Positions 46,475-54,557 of a stretch of DNA of 64,000 nucleotides are shown here, piece by piece. The stretch covers positions 992,001 through 1,056,000 of the forward strand of contig NZ_JACVAI010000002.1 in NCBI RefSeq assembly GCF_014851765.1, read 5' to 3'. Position 1 is the stretch's first letter; each line of letters starts with the position of its first letter. The notes beneath the pieces are model-generated. The model saw nothing but the letters and a program-made list of their open reading frames with translations, searched no databases and was not told the origin of the DNA. Source of the stretch: Pseudomonas sp. PDM04. Lineage in GTDB: Bacteria; Pseudomonadota; Gammaproteobacteria; Pseudomonadales; Pseudomonadaceae. The position numbers and the translations under genes are program-made.

Positions 46475-47713
46475 ATGCACATCATCAACGCCCGACTGCG
46501 CAACCAAGATGGCCTGCATGAATTGCACTTGGAAAACGGCCTGATCAGCAACATTTCCCGCCAGACCGAAGCGCCGACCCTGGGCCCCGATGACCTGGAC
46601 GCCGGGGGCAACCTGGTGGTGCCGCCCTTCGTCGAACCGCACATTCACCTCGACGCCACGCTCACCGCCGGCGAACCGCGCTGGAACATGAGCGGCACGC
46701 TGTTCGAGGGGATCGAATGCTGGGGCGAGCGCAAGGCAACGATCACTGCGCAAGATACCAAAACCCGCGCCAAGCAAACCATCCAGGCCCTCGCCGCCCA
46801 CGGCATCCAGCATGTGCGCACCCACGTCGATGTCACCGACCCGCAGCTCACCGCACTGCAGGCGATGCTTGAAGTGCGCGAGGAGAGTCGTCACCTGGTC
46901 GACATGCAAATCGTCGCGTTCCCCCAGGAGGGTATCGAATCGTACCGCGACGGCCGGGCGTTGATGGAGCAAGCGATCCGCCTCGGCGCCGACGTGGTCG
47001 GCGGGATTCCGCATTTCGAGTACACCCGCGACCAGGGCGTGAGCTCGGTGAAGTTCCTGATGGACCTGGCCGAACGCACCGGTTGCCTGGTGGACGTGCA
47101 TTGCGACGAAACCGACGACCCGCATTCGCGCTTTCTCGAAGTGCTGGCCGAAGAGGCACGCAGCCGCGACATGGGTTCACGGGTCACGGCCAGTCACACC
47201 ACGGCCATGGGTTCCTATGACAACGCCTACTGCGCCAAGCTGTTCCGGTTGCTCGGGCATTCGGGGATCAGTTTTGTCTCCTGCCCGACCGAAAGCATTC
47301 ACCTGCAGGGCCGCTTCGACAACTTCCCGAAACGCCGTGGCGTGACCCGGGTCAATGAACTGCTCGAGGCGGGGATGAACGTGTGTTTTGGCCAGGACTC
47401 AATCGTCGACCCCTGGTATCCGCTGGGCAACGGCAACATCCTGCGGGTGCTTGAAGCCGGCCTGCATATTTGTCACATGCTCGGCTATCGCAACCTGCAA
47501 GGCGCCCTGGACCTGGTTACCGACAACAGCGCCAAGGCATTGAACCTGGGTGATCGCTACGGACTGGAGCGCGGGCGGCCGGCGAATCTGCTGATTCTGT
47601 CGGCGGACAGTGACTACGAGGTGATCCGCAGCCAGGGGCTGCCGCTGTATTCGGTGCGTGGCGGCAAGGTGTTGATGAAGCGGCAGATGCCGGCGGTGCA
47701 ATGGGCTGACTGA
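46475..47713 (+). CDS. codA: cytosine deaminase
   Basis: A 412-residue amidohydrolase that converts cytosine to uracil and ammonia in pyrimidine salvage. Metal and catalytic residues match E. coli CodA: HIHLD after EP (first metal pair), VDVHCDETDDP (metal His and catalytic Glu), ASHTTAM (metal His) and FGQDSIVDPW (metal Asp). I start at the ATG at 46475 (MHIINARL), with AAGGA eight bases upstream; upstream in-frame ATGs at 46391 and 46454 lack support. No codB-type permease is adjacent. Confidence 0.94.
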   Translation: MHIINARLRNQDGLHELHLENGLISNISRQTEAPTLGPDDLDAGGNLVVPPFVEPHIHLDATLTAGEPRWNMSGTLFEGIECWGERKATITAQDTKTRAKQTIQALAAHGIQHVRTHVDVTDPQLTALQAMLEVREESRHLVDMQIVAFPQEGIESYRDGRALMEQAIRLGADVVGGIPHFEYTRDQGVSSVKFLMDLAERTGCLVDVHCDETDDPHSRFLEVLAEEARSRDMGSRVTASHTTAMGSYDNAYCAKLFRLLGHSGISFVSCPTESIHLQGRFDNFPKRRGVTRVNELLEAGMNVCFGQDSIVDPWYPLGNGNILRVLEAGLHICHMLGYRNLQGALDLVTDNSAKALNLGDRYGLERGRPANLLILSADSDYEVIRSQGLPLYSVRGGKVLMKRQMPAVQWAD

Positions 47714-47731
47714 TCCGGGATTTGCGCTGGC

Positions 47732-47848
47732 CGCATCGCGAGCAGGCTCGCTCCCACACAGGACCTGTGTTGATCACACGTTCCCCTGTGGAAGTGGACG
47801 TGTGGTGCTCACACTCCCCCTGTGGGAGCGAGCCTGCTCGCGAAGGGA
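47732..47848. repeat. two REP sequences in opposite orientation, outward type
   Basis: The left arm (CATCGCGAGCAGGCTCGC) ends near 47760 and the right arm (TGTGGGAGCGAGCCTGCTCG) begins at 47821, so the order of orientations is reversed relative to the usual REPIN. Between the convergent codA and DapF-like genes. Confidence 0.85.
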
Positions 47849-47856
47849 CTTCGAGG

Positions 47857-48849
47857 TCACCCCATCAACCGAGCCGTTCCGAACAGGCTGACCCGGCTCA
47901 ATGCTCCCTCCACTTCCTCCAGCAGAATCGGCGCCGTGCCGCCGGGCATGACCACCTTCACTTCGCCCGCCGTCACCCAGCCCACACGCCAGGCCGCACA
48001 CGCCACGGCGCTGGCGCTGGTGCCGGATGACGCAGTCGGCCCTTCTCCGCGTTCGAACACCCGTGCCGCAATGCGCTGCTCTGATTCACGCATCGCCCAT
48101 TGCAGGTTGATCCCCGCCGGACACGGGCGCCCCGCTCCAGTCGGCATGGCATAGGCAATCGTCGTCAGTCCTTCGGACAAAGCGCCCTGGCGCATGTGTT
48201 CATTGGCCGGCAAGGCATCGGCCTCGTCCACCAGGGTCACGCAATGCGGATTGCCCACCCGCACGAACTGGCTGCGCTGCCAGGCGGGATTCAGCGCCGA
48301 CAACGGCTGCACATGACTGAGCACCCGAGCATTCAAGGTCACTTCGTCGGTCCCCAGGGCACTCACCGCCCCGGGCCCGAAGGCCGGTTTGCCCAGGTCC
48401 AGCCAGAAGCCCTGCACCTGCTCGACACGGGCGGCCTTCACCGAGGTTTCACCGGGCGAAGGCGTATCGGCCTTGTCGTGGTGCACCCTGAGCAAACAGG
48501 CTTGATCTGCTGGCAACAGCCCCTGGTCGCTGAGCGCCTGGGAAAAAATCGTCAAGCCGTTGCCACTGCGCTCGGCCAGGGTGCCGTCGGTGTTGACGAT
48601 CAACAGGTCGAATGGCGGCGCGGATTGAAACGGACCGACCAGCAGTCCATCACTGCGATGGTGCTTGCTGCCGGGCGGTTGCGTGCCGGGCGCCCAGTTG
48701 CAGATGGCCTCGATGGCCGACGGTGCCCAGGTGGCGCGGGTCTGCGCCGCCAGGCTGGCCTGCTCCGGCAGATCGATCCCGGCACGGCGCAGCGCCTCCG
48801 GCGCCACCACCGCGTAAACATTGCCCCGCGCATCGTAAAACGGCGTCAT
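47857..48849 (-). CDS. DapF-fold protein lacking both catalytic cysteines
   Basis: A 330-residue protein with the two-lobed diaminopimelate-epimerase fold. AERSGNGLTIF corresponds to the ECGNGARC region of DapF, and SSGTSASAV to ACGSGACA. In both, the catalytic cysteine is serine here (Ser95, Ser275). VRVGNPHCVTLVDE matches the DapF GNPH motif. It is longer than DapF (about 275). True epimerase activity by the two-cysteine route is therefore unlikely. AGGAGG before the ATG at 48849 (MTPFYDARGN) sets the start. The MFS gene is divergent from it. Confidence 0.78.
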   Translation of the reverse strand: MTPFYDARGNVYAVVAPEALRRAGIDLPEQASLAAQTRATWAPSAIEAICNWAPGTQPPGSKHHRSDGLLVGPFQSAPPFDLLIVNTDGTLAERSGNGLTIFSQALSDQGLLPADQACLLRVHHDKADTPSPGETSVKAARVEQVQGFWLDLGKPAFGPGAVSALGTDEVTLNARVLSHVQPLSALNPAWQRSQFVRVGNPHCVTLVDEADALPANEHMRQGALSEGLTTIAYAMPTGAGRPCPAGINLQWAMRESEQRIAARVFERGEGPTASSGTSASAVACAAWRVGWVTAGEVKVVMPGGTAPILLEEVEGALSRVSLFGTARLMG

Positions 48850-49013
48850 CGCGCCTCCTGTCCACCGATCGAAAGACGACAACATATCGCGAAACGACGA
48901 CTGGCTGTGCAAGGATGTCGCCCTGCCTGAACGCGAAACGCCCAGGACGCTGATCGAACCTCATGGGTCAGTCACGGTCCTTTGCGCACGCATTGTTTTT
49001 GCCAAGGATCGAT

Positions 49014-50165
49014 ATGAGCAGCCTCAACACCCAGACCCCCTTCGTACCCGGACGACTGCAACAGATGTCCACCCGCGTGGCCTTTTTCATCGCCGGGTTC
49101 GGGATTGCCGCGTGGGCGCCCCTGGTGCCTTACGCCAAGGCCCGTGCCGGGTTGGATGAAGGATCCCTCGGCTTGCTGTTGTTGTGCCTGGGCGTGGGCT
49201 CGATCCTGGCGATGCCGATGGCCGGGATGCTGTCCACCCGATTCGGTTGCCGCCGGGTCGCGGTGGGCGGAACGCTGCTGATCTGCGCCGCCCTGCCCCT
49301 GCTGGCCACGGTCTCGGCGGTTCCGGCGCTGATGGCGGCGTTGTTCATGTTCGGTGCCGGCCTGGGCACCGTGGATTCCACGGTGAACCTGCAAGCGGTG
49401 ATCGTCGAGCGGGCCAGCGGCAAGACCATGATGTCGGGCTTCCACGGGCTGTTCAGCCTCGGCGGGATTGTCGGCGCGGCGGGCGTCAGCGCTTTGCTCG
49501 GCCTGGGCATTTCACCGTTGGGGGCGACGCTGGTGGTGGTGCTGGTATTGATCGCGGCACTGTTCAAGGCCGCCCCGCACATGCTGCCCTACGGCAGCGA
49601 AAGCTCCGGGCCGGCGTTCGCGGTGCCCCATGGCATCGTGTTGTTCATCGGCGGGATGTGCTTCATCGTGTTTCTGGCCGAGGGCGCGGCCCTCGACTGG
49701 AGCGCGGTGTTCCTGGTGCAGGAACGCGGCATCGCCACGGCCTATGCCGGCCTGGGGTATGCCGCGTTTGCACTGACCATGACCGTGGGGCGCCTGACCG
49801 GCGACACCCTGGTCCACCGCCTCGGGGCGACTCGGGTCATCGTGTGTGGCGGGCTGCTGGCGGCCGGTGGGCTGTTCCTGGCGACATTCGCACCGGACTG
49901 GGAAGTGGCATTGGTCGGCTATGCCATGCTCGGCGCAGGCTGCTCGAACATCGTGCCGGTGTTGTACACCGCCGTGGGCAAACAGACTGTCATGCCGGAA
50001 AGCATTGCGGTCCCGGCCATCACCACCCTCGGTTATGCAGGCATCCTGGCAGGGCCCGCAGTGATCGGCTTTATCGCCCACGGCAGCAGTTTGAGTTTTG
50101 CCTTTGGCCTGATGGCGCTGCTGCTGGTGGCCGTGGCGATTGGCGGGAAAGTGTTGAAGGTGTGA
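49014..50165 (+). CDS. MFS transporter
   Basis: A 383-residue inner-membrane protein with about twelve helices. The start MSSLNTQTPFVPGRLQQ is cytoplasmic; helix 1 is AFFIAGFGIAAWAPLVPY. The loop after helix 2 has a motif-A-like GMLSTRFGCRRV, and helix 4-5 carries FMFGAGLGTVDSTVNLQAV. It resembles the YbjJ/inner-membrane MFS subgroup. Substrate unknown. AAGGA lies five bases before the ATG at 49014; the frame to 48963 is not needed. Divergent from the DapF-like gene. Confidence 0.87.
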   Translation: MSSLNTQTPFVPGRLQQMSTRVAFFIAGFGIAAWAPLVPYAKARAGLDEGSLGLLLLCLGVGSILAMPMAGMLSTRFGCRRVAVGGTLLICAALPLLATVSAVPALMAALFMFGAGLGTVDSTVNLQAVIVERASGKTMMSGFHGLFSLGGIVGAAGVSALLGLGISPLGATLVVVLVLIAALFKAAPHMLPYGSESSGPAFAVPHGIVLFIGGMCFIVFLAEGAALDWSAVFLVQERGIATAYAGLGYAAFALTMTVGRLTGDTLVHRLGATRVIVCGGLLAAGGLFLATFAPDWEVALVGYAMLGAGCSNIVPVLYTAVGKQTVMPESIAVPAITTLGYAGILAGPAVIGFIAHGSSLSFAFGLMALLLVAVAIGGKVLKV

Positions 50166-50179
50166 ACGCCCGAAGCGCT

Positions 50180-50262
50180 CCTGTGGGACCGGGCCTCTCG
50201 CGAAAGCCGCCGACAGTCACTGTCTGCACGGCCATCATCGCAAGAGGCTCGCTCCCACAGGG
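50180..50262. repeat. REPIN with diverged left arm
   Basis: CTGTGGGACCGGGCCTCTCG at 50181 faces ATCGCAAGAGGCTCGCTCCC ending at 50262. Both arms share the CTCTCG/AGAGG change, so they co-vary. Between the convergent MFS and fecA genes. Confidence 0.8.
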
Positions 50263-50285
50263 AAGGGTCAAACACCCGCGAGCGA

Positions 50286-52709
50286 TCAGAACCCGACGCT
50301 GGCCTGCACGAAGAACGTGCGCGGTGTGCCGACGTACATGCCCGCGTTGTTGTCGCTGGAACGAGTGAAGTATTGCTTGTCGAAGAGGTTTTTCACCCCG
50401 GCGCCCAGCTTCAGGTTGGACAATTGCGGACCGAAGTCATAACCACCGCGCACGTTCCAGGTCACGTAACCCGGAATGTCGCCGTAGCGACCGTCGGCGG
50501 TGCCTTCGGTGATGTAGTTGTTGGTGAAGCTGCCGTTGGCGTTCACTGCAACGCCGGGTGAACGCTGCCTGGATTGGGCGAAGGCATCGATGTTCCAGGT
50601 CCAGCGGTCGATGTCATAGCGCAGGCCGGCCGTCGCCACCTGGCGCGAATAGAACGGCAGGTCGCGGCCCTTGAAGCCCGGGATTTCCCCTTCATACACC
50701 GCACGAGTGTAGGTGATGCCCGCGTTGGCGGTCAGGCCGTCGAGCCGCGGGTCCAGGGCCGACATATCGTAATGCAGCGAAGCTTCGATGCCCTGGTGCG
50801 TGGTCGCCCCCAGGTTGGTCCAGCCCGCATCGTTGCTGATGTATTGCAGTTCCTTGTCGAAGTCGATGTAGAACAGCGTCACTTCACCGCCCCACACATC
50901 ATCGTTGTAGCGCGTGCCGACCTCATAGGTCTTGGCCTTTTCCGGCTCCAGCCCGTTCGCCGTGCTGTCACCCGTCCCTCCCTGACCGAGCTGGAAATAC
51001 TGCAGGCTGCCGAACGACGTTTCGTAGTTGGCGAACAGTTTCCACGCATCGGAGAGGTGATACATCACGCTCAACGCCGGCAGCGGCTCGTTGCTTTCGA
51101 TGCTGCGATTCTTTTCCTGCACGCGTCTGCCGGCGGTATCCAGCACCGGGCGGTCGTGCCAGTCGGTGCTGATGTGTTCGAAACGGATGCCGGGAGTGAG
51201 GGTCCAGTTGCCGACATCGATCTTGTTATCGATGTACACCGAGTTGGCTTCCGTGCCACCGGTACGGTCCTGGTACACATGGCCATCGGAGCCTGGGGTC
51301 GCAACCGGCGTGTTGTTGACCAAGGCCAGACGACTGGCCTCTTCGTGCATGCCTTCCTTGAGGTAGCGATAACCGACGCTGACTTCCTGGGTGGTCGGGC
51401 CGACATCGAACACATGCGAGACCCGCGGTTCGATGCCGAAGGTGTAGTAGGTGCGCGGGAACGAGCCGATGGTTTTCTGATCGATGGCGGCGATGTTGCT
51501 GCCCCGGAAACTGTCGGAGTAGTAAGTCAGCACTTCAGCCTGGGTACGCTCGTCGATCTGCCGGAGCCACTTGAACGAGATGTCCTTGCGGCGCCCGCTG
51601 AAATTGTCGTTGTTGCGGTCGGACTGGAACGGGTTGGCGTCGTATTGCGCCTGGGTCAGGCCACCTGGCATGTCGGCGCTGGCGTCGTAGTAATGCAGGT
51701 TGAGGCTGAAATCGTCGACATCGGTCGGCGCCCAGTGGGTCTTGAGCAACACGTCGTCGATGTCGTTGCCGTTGTTGCGCTCGCGGTAACCGTTGCCGTT
51801 GACGCCCGAGTACAGCAGCGCCACACCGATGCCGTTGTCCGCAGTGCCGCCGGCAAATGCCGTGTCGATGTGTTTCCAGCCACCGTGCCGCGAGGTTTCC
51901 AGGGTGGTGCCGATCTCGGCGGAGGCCTTTTCCGGGATCGCCCGGGTCACGAAGTTGATCACACCGCCCACGTTCTGTGGCCCGTAGCGCACGGAACCGG
52001 CGCCGCGTACCACGTCGATGCTGTCCAGGTTACCCGAGGAAATCGGCGCCATGGACAACTGAGGCTGGCCGTACGGAGCGAAAGCGGCGGGAACGCCGTC
52101 GATCAGCACCGTGGAGCGTGGCGACAGGCGCGAGGTCAGGCCACGCACGCCGACGTTCAGAGAAATATCGCTGCCACCCGTCCCGTTGGCCTCCTGCACT
52201 TGTACGCCGGGCACACGCTTGAGCACGTCGCCCACGTTCATCGCGCCCTGCTCGACCATGGCCTCGCGGCGAATCACCGTGCGCGCGCCGGGGTGGTTCT
52301 GCACCACGGCGGCATCGGCGTCACCGAGCCAGTCACCCACCACCTTGATGTCGGTCACGCCCAGTTCCAGCGGGCCATTGGCCGCAGAAGTCGGCGCCGG
52401 CGTCAGGGTCACCGAGCCTTCGTCGATCTGGTATTCAAGGCCACTGCCCTGCAGCAACTGGCGCAGGGCCTGTTCCGGCGAGAGATTGCCGTCCACCGCC
52501 GGGGCCTGCTTGCCCGCCACCAGCTCCGGGCTGAAGAACACCTGCAGCGAGGTCTGCTGACCCAGCTCGCTCAGGGCCTGGCCCAGGGGTTGCGCCGCGA
52601 TGTGAATGCTGTCGGCGGCAAATGCCTGGGGCAGTGCCACGTTGACTGCCAACGCGAGCGCCAGCGGCAACCAGGAAAATTTATTGTTTTTTGCAGTGGA
52701 TTTTTTCAC
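50286..52709 (-). CDS. fecA: ferric-dicitrate TonB-dependent receptor FecA
   Basis: An 807-residue outer-membrane receptor that imports ferric citrate and signals to FecR. After the signal peptide (WLPLALALAVNVALPQAFA) comes the STN signalling domain (residues about 32-105, IAAQPLGQALSELGQQTSLQ). The linker VVGDWLGDADAAVV and the plug segments NGTGGSDISLNVGVRGL, STVLIDGVPAAFAPYGQPQL and VVRGAGSVRYGPQNVGGV closely follow E. coli FecA. The 22-strand barrel ends TFFVQASVGF with terminal Phe. I start at the GTG at 52709 (MKKSTAKNNK); frames to 52775 lack a signal sequence at the N-terminus. Preceded by fecR and fecI. Confidence 0.93.
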   Translation of the reverse strand: MKKSTAKNNKFSWLPLALALAVNVALPQAFAADSIHIAAQPLGQALSELGQQTSLQVFFSPELVAGKQAPAVDGNLSPEQALRQLLQGSGLEYQIDEGSVTLTPAPTSAANGPLELGVTDIKVVGDWLGDADAAVVQNHPGARTVIRREAMVEQGAMNVGDVLKRVPGVQVQEANGTGGSDISLNVGVRGLTSRLSPRSTVLIDGVPAAFAPYGQPQLSMAPISSGNLDSIDVVRGAGSVRYGPQNVGGVINFVTRAIPEKASAEIGTTLETSRHGGWKHIDTAFAGGTADNGIGVALLYSGVNGNGYRERNNGNDIDDVLLKTHWAPTDVDDFSLNLHYYDASADMPGGLTQAQYDANPFQSDRNNDNFSGRRKDISFKWLRQIDERTQAEVLTYYSDSFRGSNIAAIDQKTIGSFPRTYYTFGIEPRVSHVFDVGPTTQEVSVGYRYLKEGMHEEASRLALVNNTPVATPGSDGHVYQDRTGGTEANSVYIDNKIDVGNWTLTPGIRFEHISTDWHDRPVLDTAGRRVQEKNRSIESNEPLPALSVMYHLSDAWKLFANYETSFGSLQYFQLGQGGTGDSTANGLEPEKAKTYEVGTRYNDDVWGGEVTLFYIDFDKELQYISNDAGWTNLGATTHQGIEASLHYDMSALDPRLDGLTANAGITYTRAVYEGEIPGFKGRDLPFYSRQVATAGLRYDIDRWTWNIDAFAQSRQRSPGVAVNANGSFTNNYITEGTADGRYGDIPGYVTWNVRGGYDFGPQLSNLKLGAGVKNLFDKQYFTRSSDNNAGMYVGTPRTFFVQASVGF

Positions 52710-52805
52710 GTCGAACAGCGTCCTGTGAGCGCAAGAAAGTGCGTCTGTTAATGCAAACCAGTTGCAGTTGGACAAGAAGACGATGAACTCGAAAAAAACC
52801 TGAAT

Positions 52806-53789
52806 TTATTTTGCAATTATTTCCTGGCTGCCATCGGCGTGGGTGCGCACGGCCACCGGCAGGATGTTTGGCAAGGCCTTGAGCAAGGCGTCGGTGTTGT
52901 CGGATTTGAACACGCTGGTCAGGCGCAAATGGCCGACCTTGTCGTTGCTGACAGTCAGCGGCCTGTCGCGATAGCGCGACACTTCCTCGACCACTTCGCT
53001 GAGACTGGCGTTGTCGAACACCAGTTTGCCGCTGCGCCAGGCGGTCAGCCGCGCCGCGTTGACCGCATAGGCCGGCGCCACGTTGCCGCGTGCATCGACC
53101 CGTGTACCGAGGCCGGCAGTGAGGCTGACGAAGGCGTCGTCGGGCGCCTCGCGCCCCTGGACCTTGACGGTGCCCTGCTCCACCACGACCCGGGTGTCGT
53201 GGGTGTCGCGCCGCACATCGAAGCGGGTGCCGGTGACCGTGACCTTGCCGCTGCCGGCCTCGACCACGAACGGCCGATCGCTGTCGTGCGCGACGTTGAA
53301 CAGGGCCTCGCCTTCAGTCAGCTCGATGCGGCGATGATCTTTTTCAAAGCGCACCTGAAGGCGGCTGCGACTGTTCAGGTCAATCACCGAACCGTCCGGC
53401 AACGCCACATGACGGCGCTCGCCCAGCGCCGTCGAGTACTCGGCGGAGTAAGTCGCCGATTGATTCAAACCGCTGAACAGGCCCAGGCCGAGCGCCACCG
53501 CCAGGACACTGGCCGCCACCGCATAACGCACCAGCGGCCGACGCGGGTTGCGGGCCGGCGGTGCTTCGCACAAGGCTTGCAGACGCGCAGCGGGGAGCAG
53601 GTCTGCGGCGGACCACAGGCCCTGGAGCAATTGAAATTCGTCACGGTGCTGAGGGTGTTCGTTCAGCCAGCGCTCGAAATCCAGATGTTCCTCGATGGCC
53701 ACGGCTGGCTCCCGCAGACGCACAAACCACCGCGCCGCCTCATCGCGAACCGTTGTTTGCCCGCACGCGCAATCACGGTTATCCATCAT
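52806..53789 (-). CDS. fecR: FecR-family regulator of the ECF sigma factor
   Basis: A 327-residue inner-membrane protein. Cytoplasmic residues 1-86 (DEAARWFVRLREP, then ERWLNEHPQHRDEFQ) bind FecI. One transmembrane helix is about residues 89-107. The periplasmic FecR domain starts with TALGERRHVALPDGSVIDLN and contains ELTEGEALFNVAHD; it ends with a domain that contacts the FecA STN domain. It lies between fecI and fecA in the usual order. The start is one of two consecutive ATGs. Confidence 0.93.
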   Translation of the reverse strand: MMDNRDCACGQTTVRDEAARWFVRLREPAVAIEEHLDFERWLNEHPQHRDEFQLLQGLWSAADLLPAARLQALCEAPPARNPRRPLVRYAVAASVLAVALGLGLFSGLNQSATYSAEYSTALGERRHVALPDGSVIDLNSRSRLQVRFEKDHRRIELTEGEALFNVAHDSDRPFVVEAGSGKVTVTGTRFDVRRDTHDTRVVVEQGTVKVQGREAPDDAFVSLTAGLGTRVDARGNVAPAYAVNAARLTAWRSGKLVFDNASLSEVVEEVSRYRDRPLTVSNDKVGHLRLTSVFKSDNTDALLKALPNILPVAVRTHADGSQEIIAK

Positions 53790-53829
53790 GGAAGTTCCTG
53801 TGTGGCTGGGGATGAAAAGGCACGGCCGA

Positions 53830-54330
53830 TCATGAATGCAGTCCGTCGAGGCGGTCGCGCAGATGCCGCAAGGTGCGGATCATATACTTTTCCACCATGT
53901 TCTTGGACAGTCCCAGGCGTTCGGCGATTTCCGCCTGAGTCAGGCCTTCGATCTTCTGCCAGACGAACACCTTGCGACAATTGACCGGCAACTCGCTGAG
54001 CGCCCGCTCGATGGAATCAGCCAACTGGACCGCATGCATGAAATGCTCCGGGTCGCCGGACGACGACACACCGTGATCGATCGCCTCTGACTCCATGGCC
54101 CCCCGCCGGTCCTCACGCCGATAACCATCCACCGCGATGTTGCGGGCGGTCTGGTGCAGATACGCCCGGGGCTGCTGCACGGCCGCCGAATCGGACTCAA
54201 GCACCCGAACGAAGGTGTCGTGGGCCAGGTCCTCGGCCTGCTGACGATTTCTCAGGCGTCGGGTCCAGGTGCCAACCAACTCTTCGTAATGCTCGAAAAA
54301 GCCGTGTCTGCGGGGCAGCTTGGGGATCAT
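53830..54330 (-). CDS. fecI: FecI-type ECF sigma factor
   Basis: A 166-residue iron-starvation sigma factor. Region 2 shows TRRLRNRQQAEDLAHDTFVRVLE, and RAYLHQTARNIAVDGYRRE follows. Region 4 is ALSELPVNCRKVFVWQKIEG and LTQAEIAERLGLSKNMVEKY (HTH). It should direct transcription of fecA when FecR relays the citrate signal. It is usually under Fur control; a weak palindrome upstream is noted separately. The fecR start lies 41 bases downstream of its stop. Confidence 0.93.
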   Translation of the reverse strand: MIPKLPRRHGFFEHYEELVGTWTRRLRNRQQAEDLAHDTFVRVLESDSAAVQQPRAYLHQTARNIAVDGYRREDRRGAMESEAIDHGVSSSGDPEHFMHAVQLADSIERALSELPVNCRKVFVWQKIEGLTQAEIAERLGLSKNMVEKYMIRTLRHLRDRLDGLHS

Positions 54331-54357
54331 TGCGGTGTGCTATGAAGACGGGGCGTG

Positions 54358-54375
54358 AATAGTAATGCTTCCTAT
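54358..54375 (-). promoter_or_regulatory. possible Fur-type palindrome upstream of fecI
   Basis: AATAGtaatgcttcCTATT is an inverted repeat in an AT-rich stretch 28-45 bases upstream of the fecI start. It fits only part of the 19-base Fur consensus, so this is a suggestion based mainly on position. Confidence 0.25.
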
Positions 54376-54557
54376 TAACTGGAAGCAATGGCTACCGGAC
54401 CAGCGCCGCGCGACCGGGTTTTATCCGCCAGAGCGGCGGGAAATGTTGATTTAGGCACGCAGCCAAAGGATTCTGGCAGGCATGCCAAAGCAGCCAGGCA
54501 GTGGCTGTAGCACAGTGCGGTAATGCCAGTCATCGGCTTTTGCCCGGGAACCCTTCC

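Noticed and set aside
50574..52751. A 725-codon frame antisense to fecA
   Set aside because: fecA matches a known receptor along its whole length; the antisense frame has no recognisable domain.
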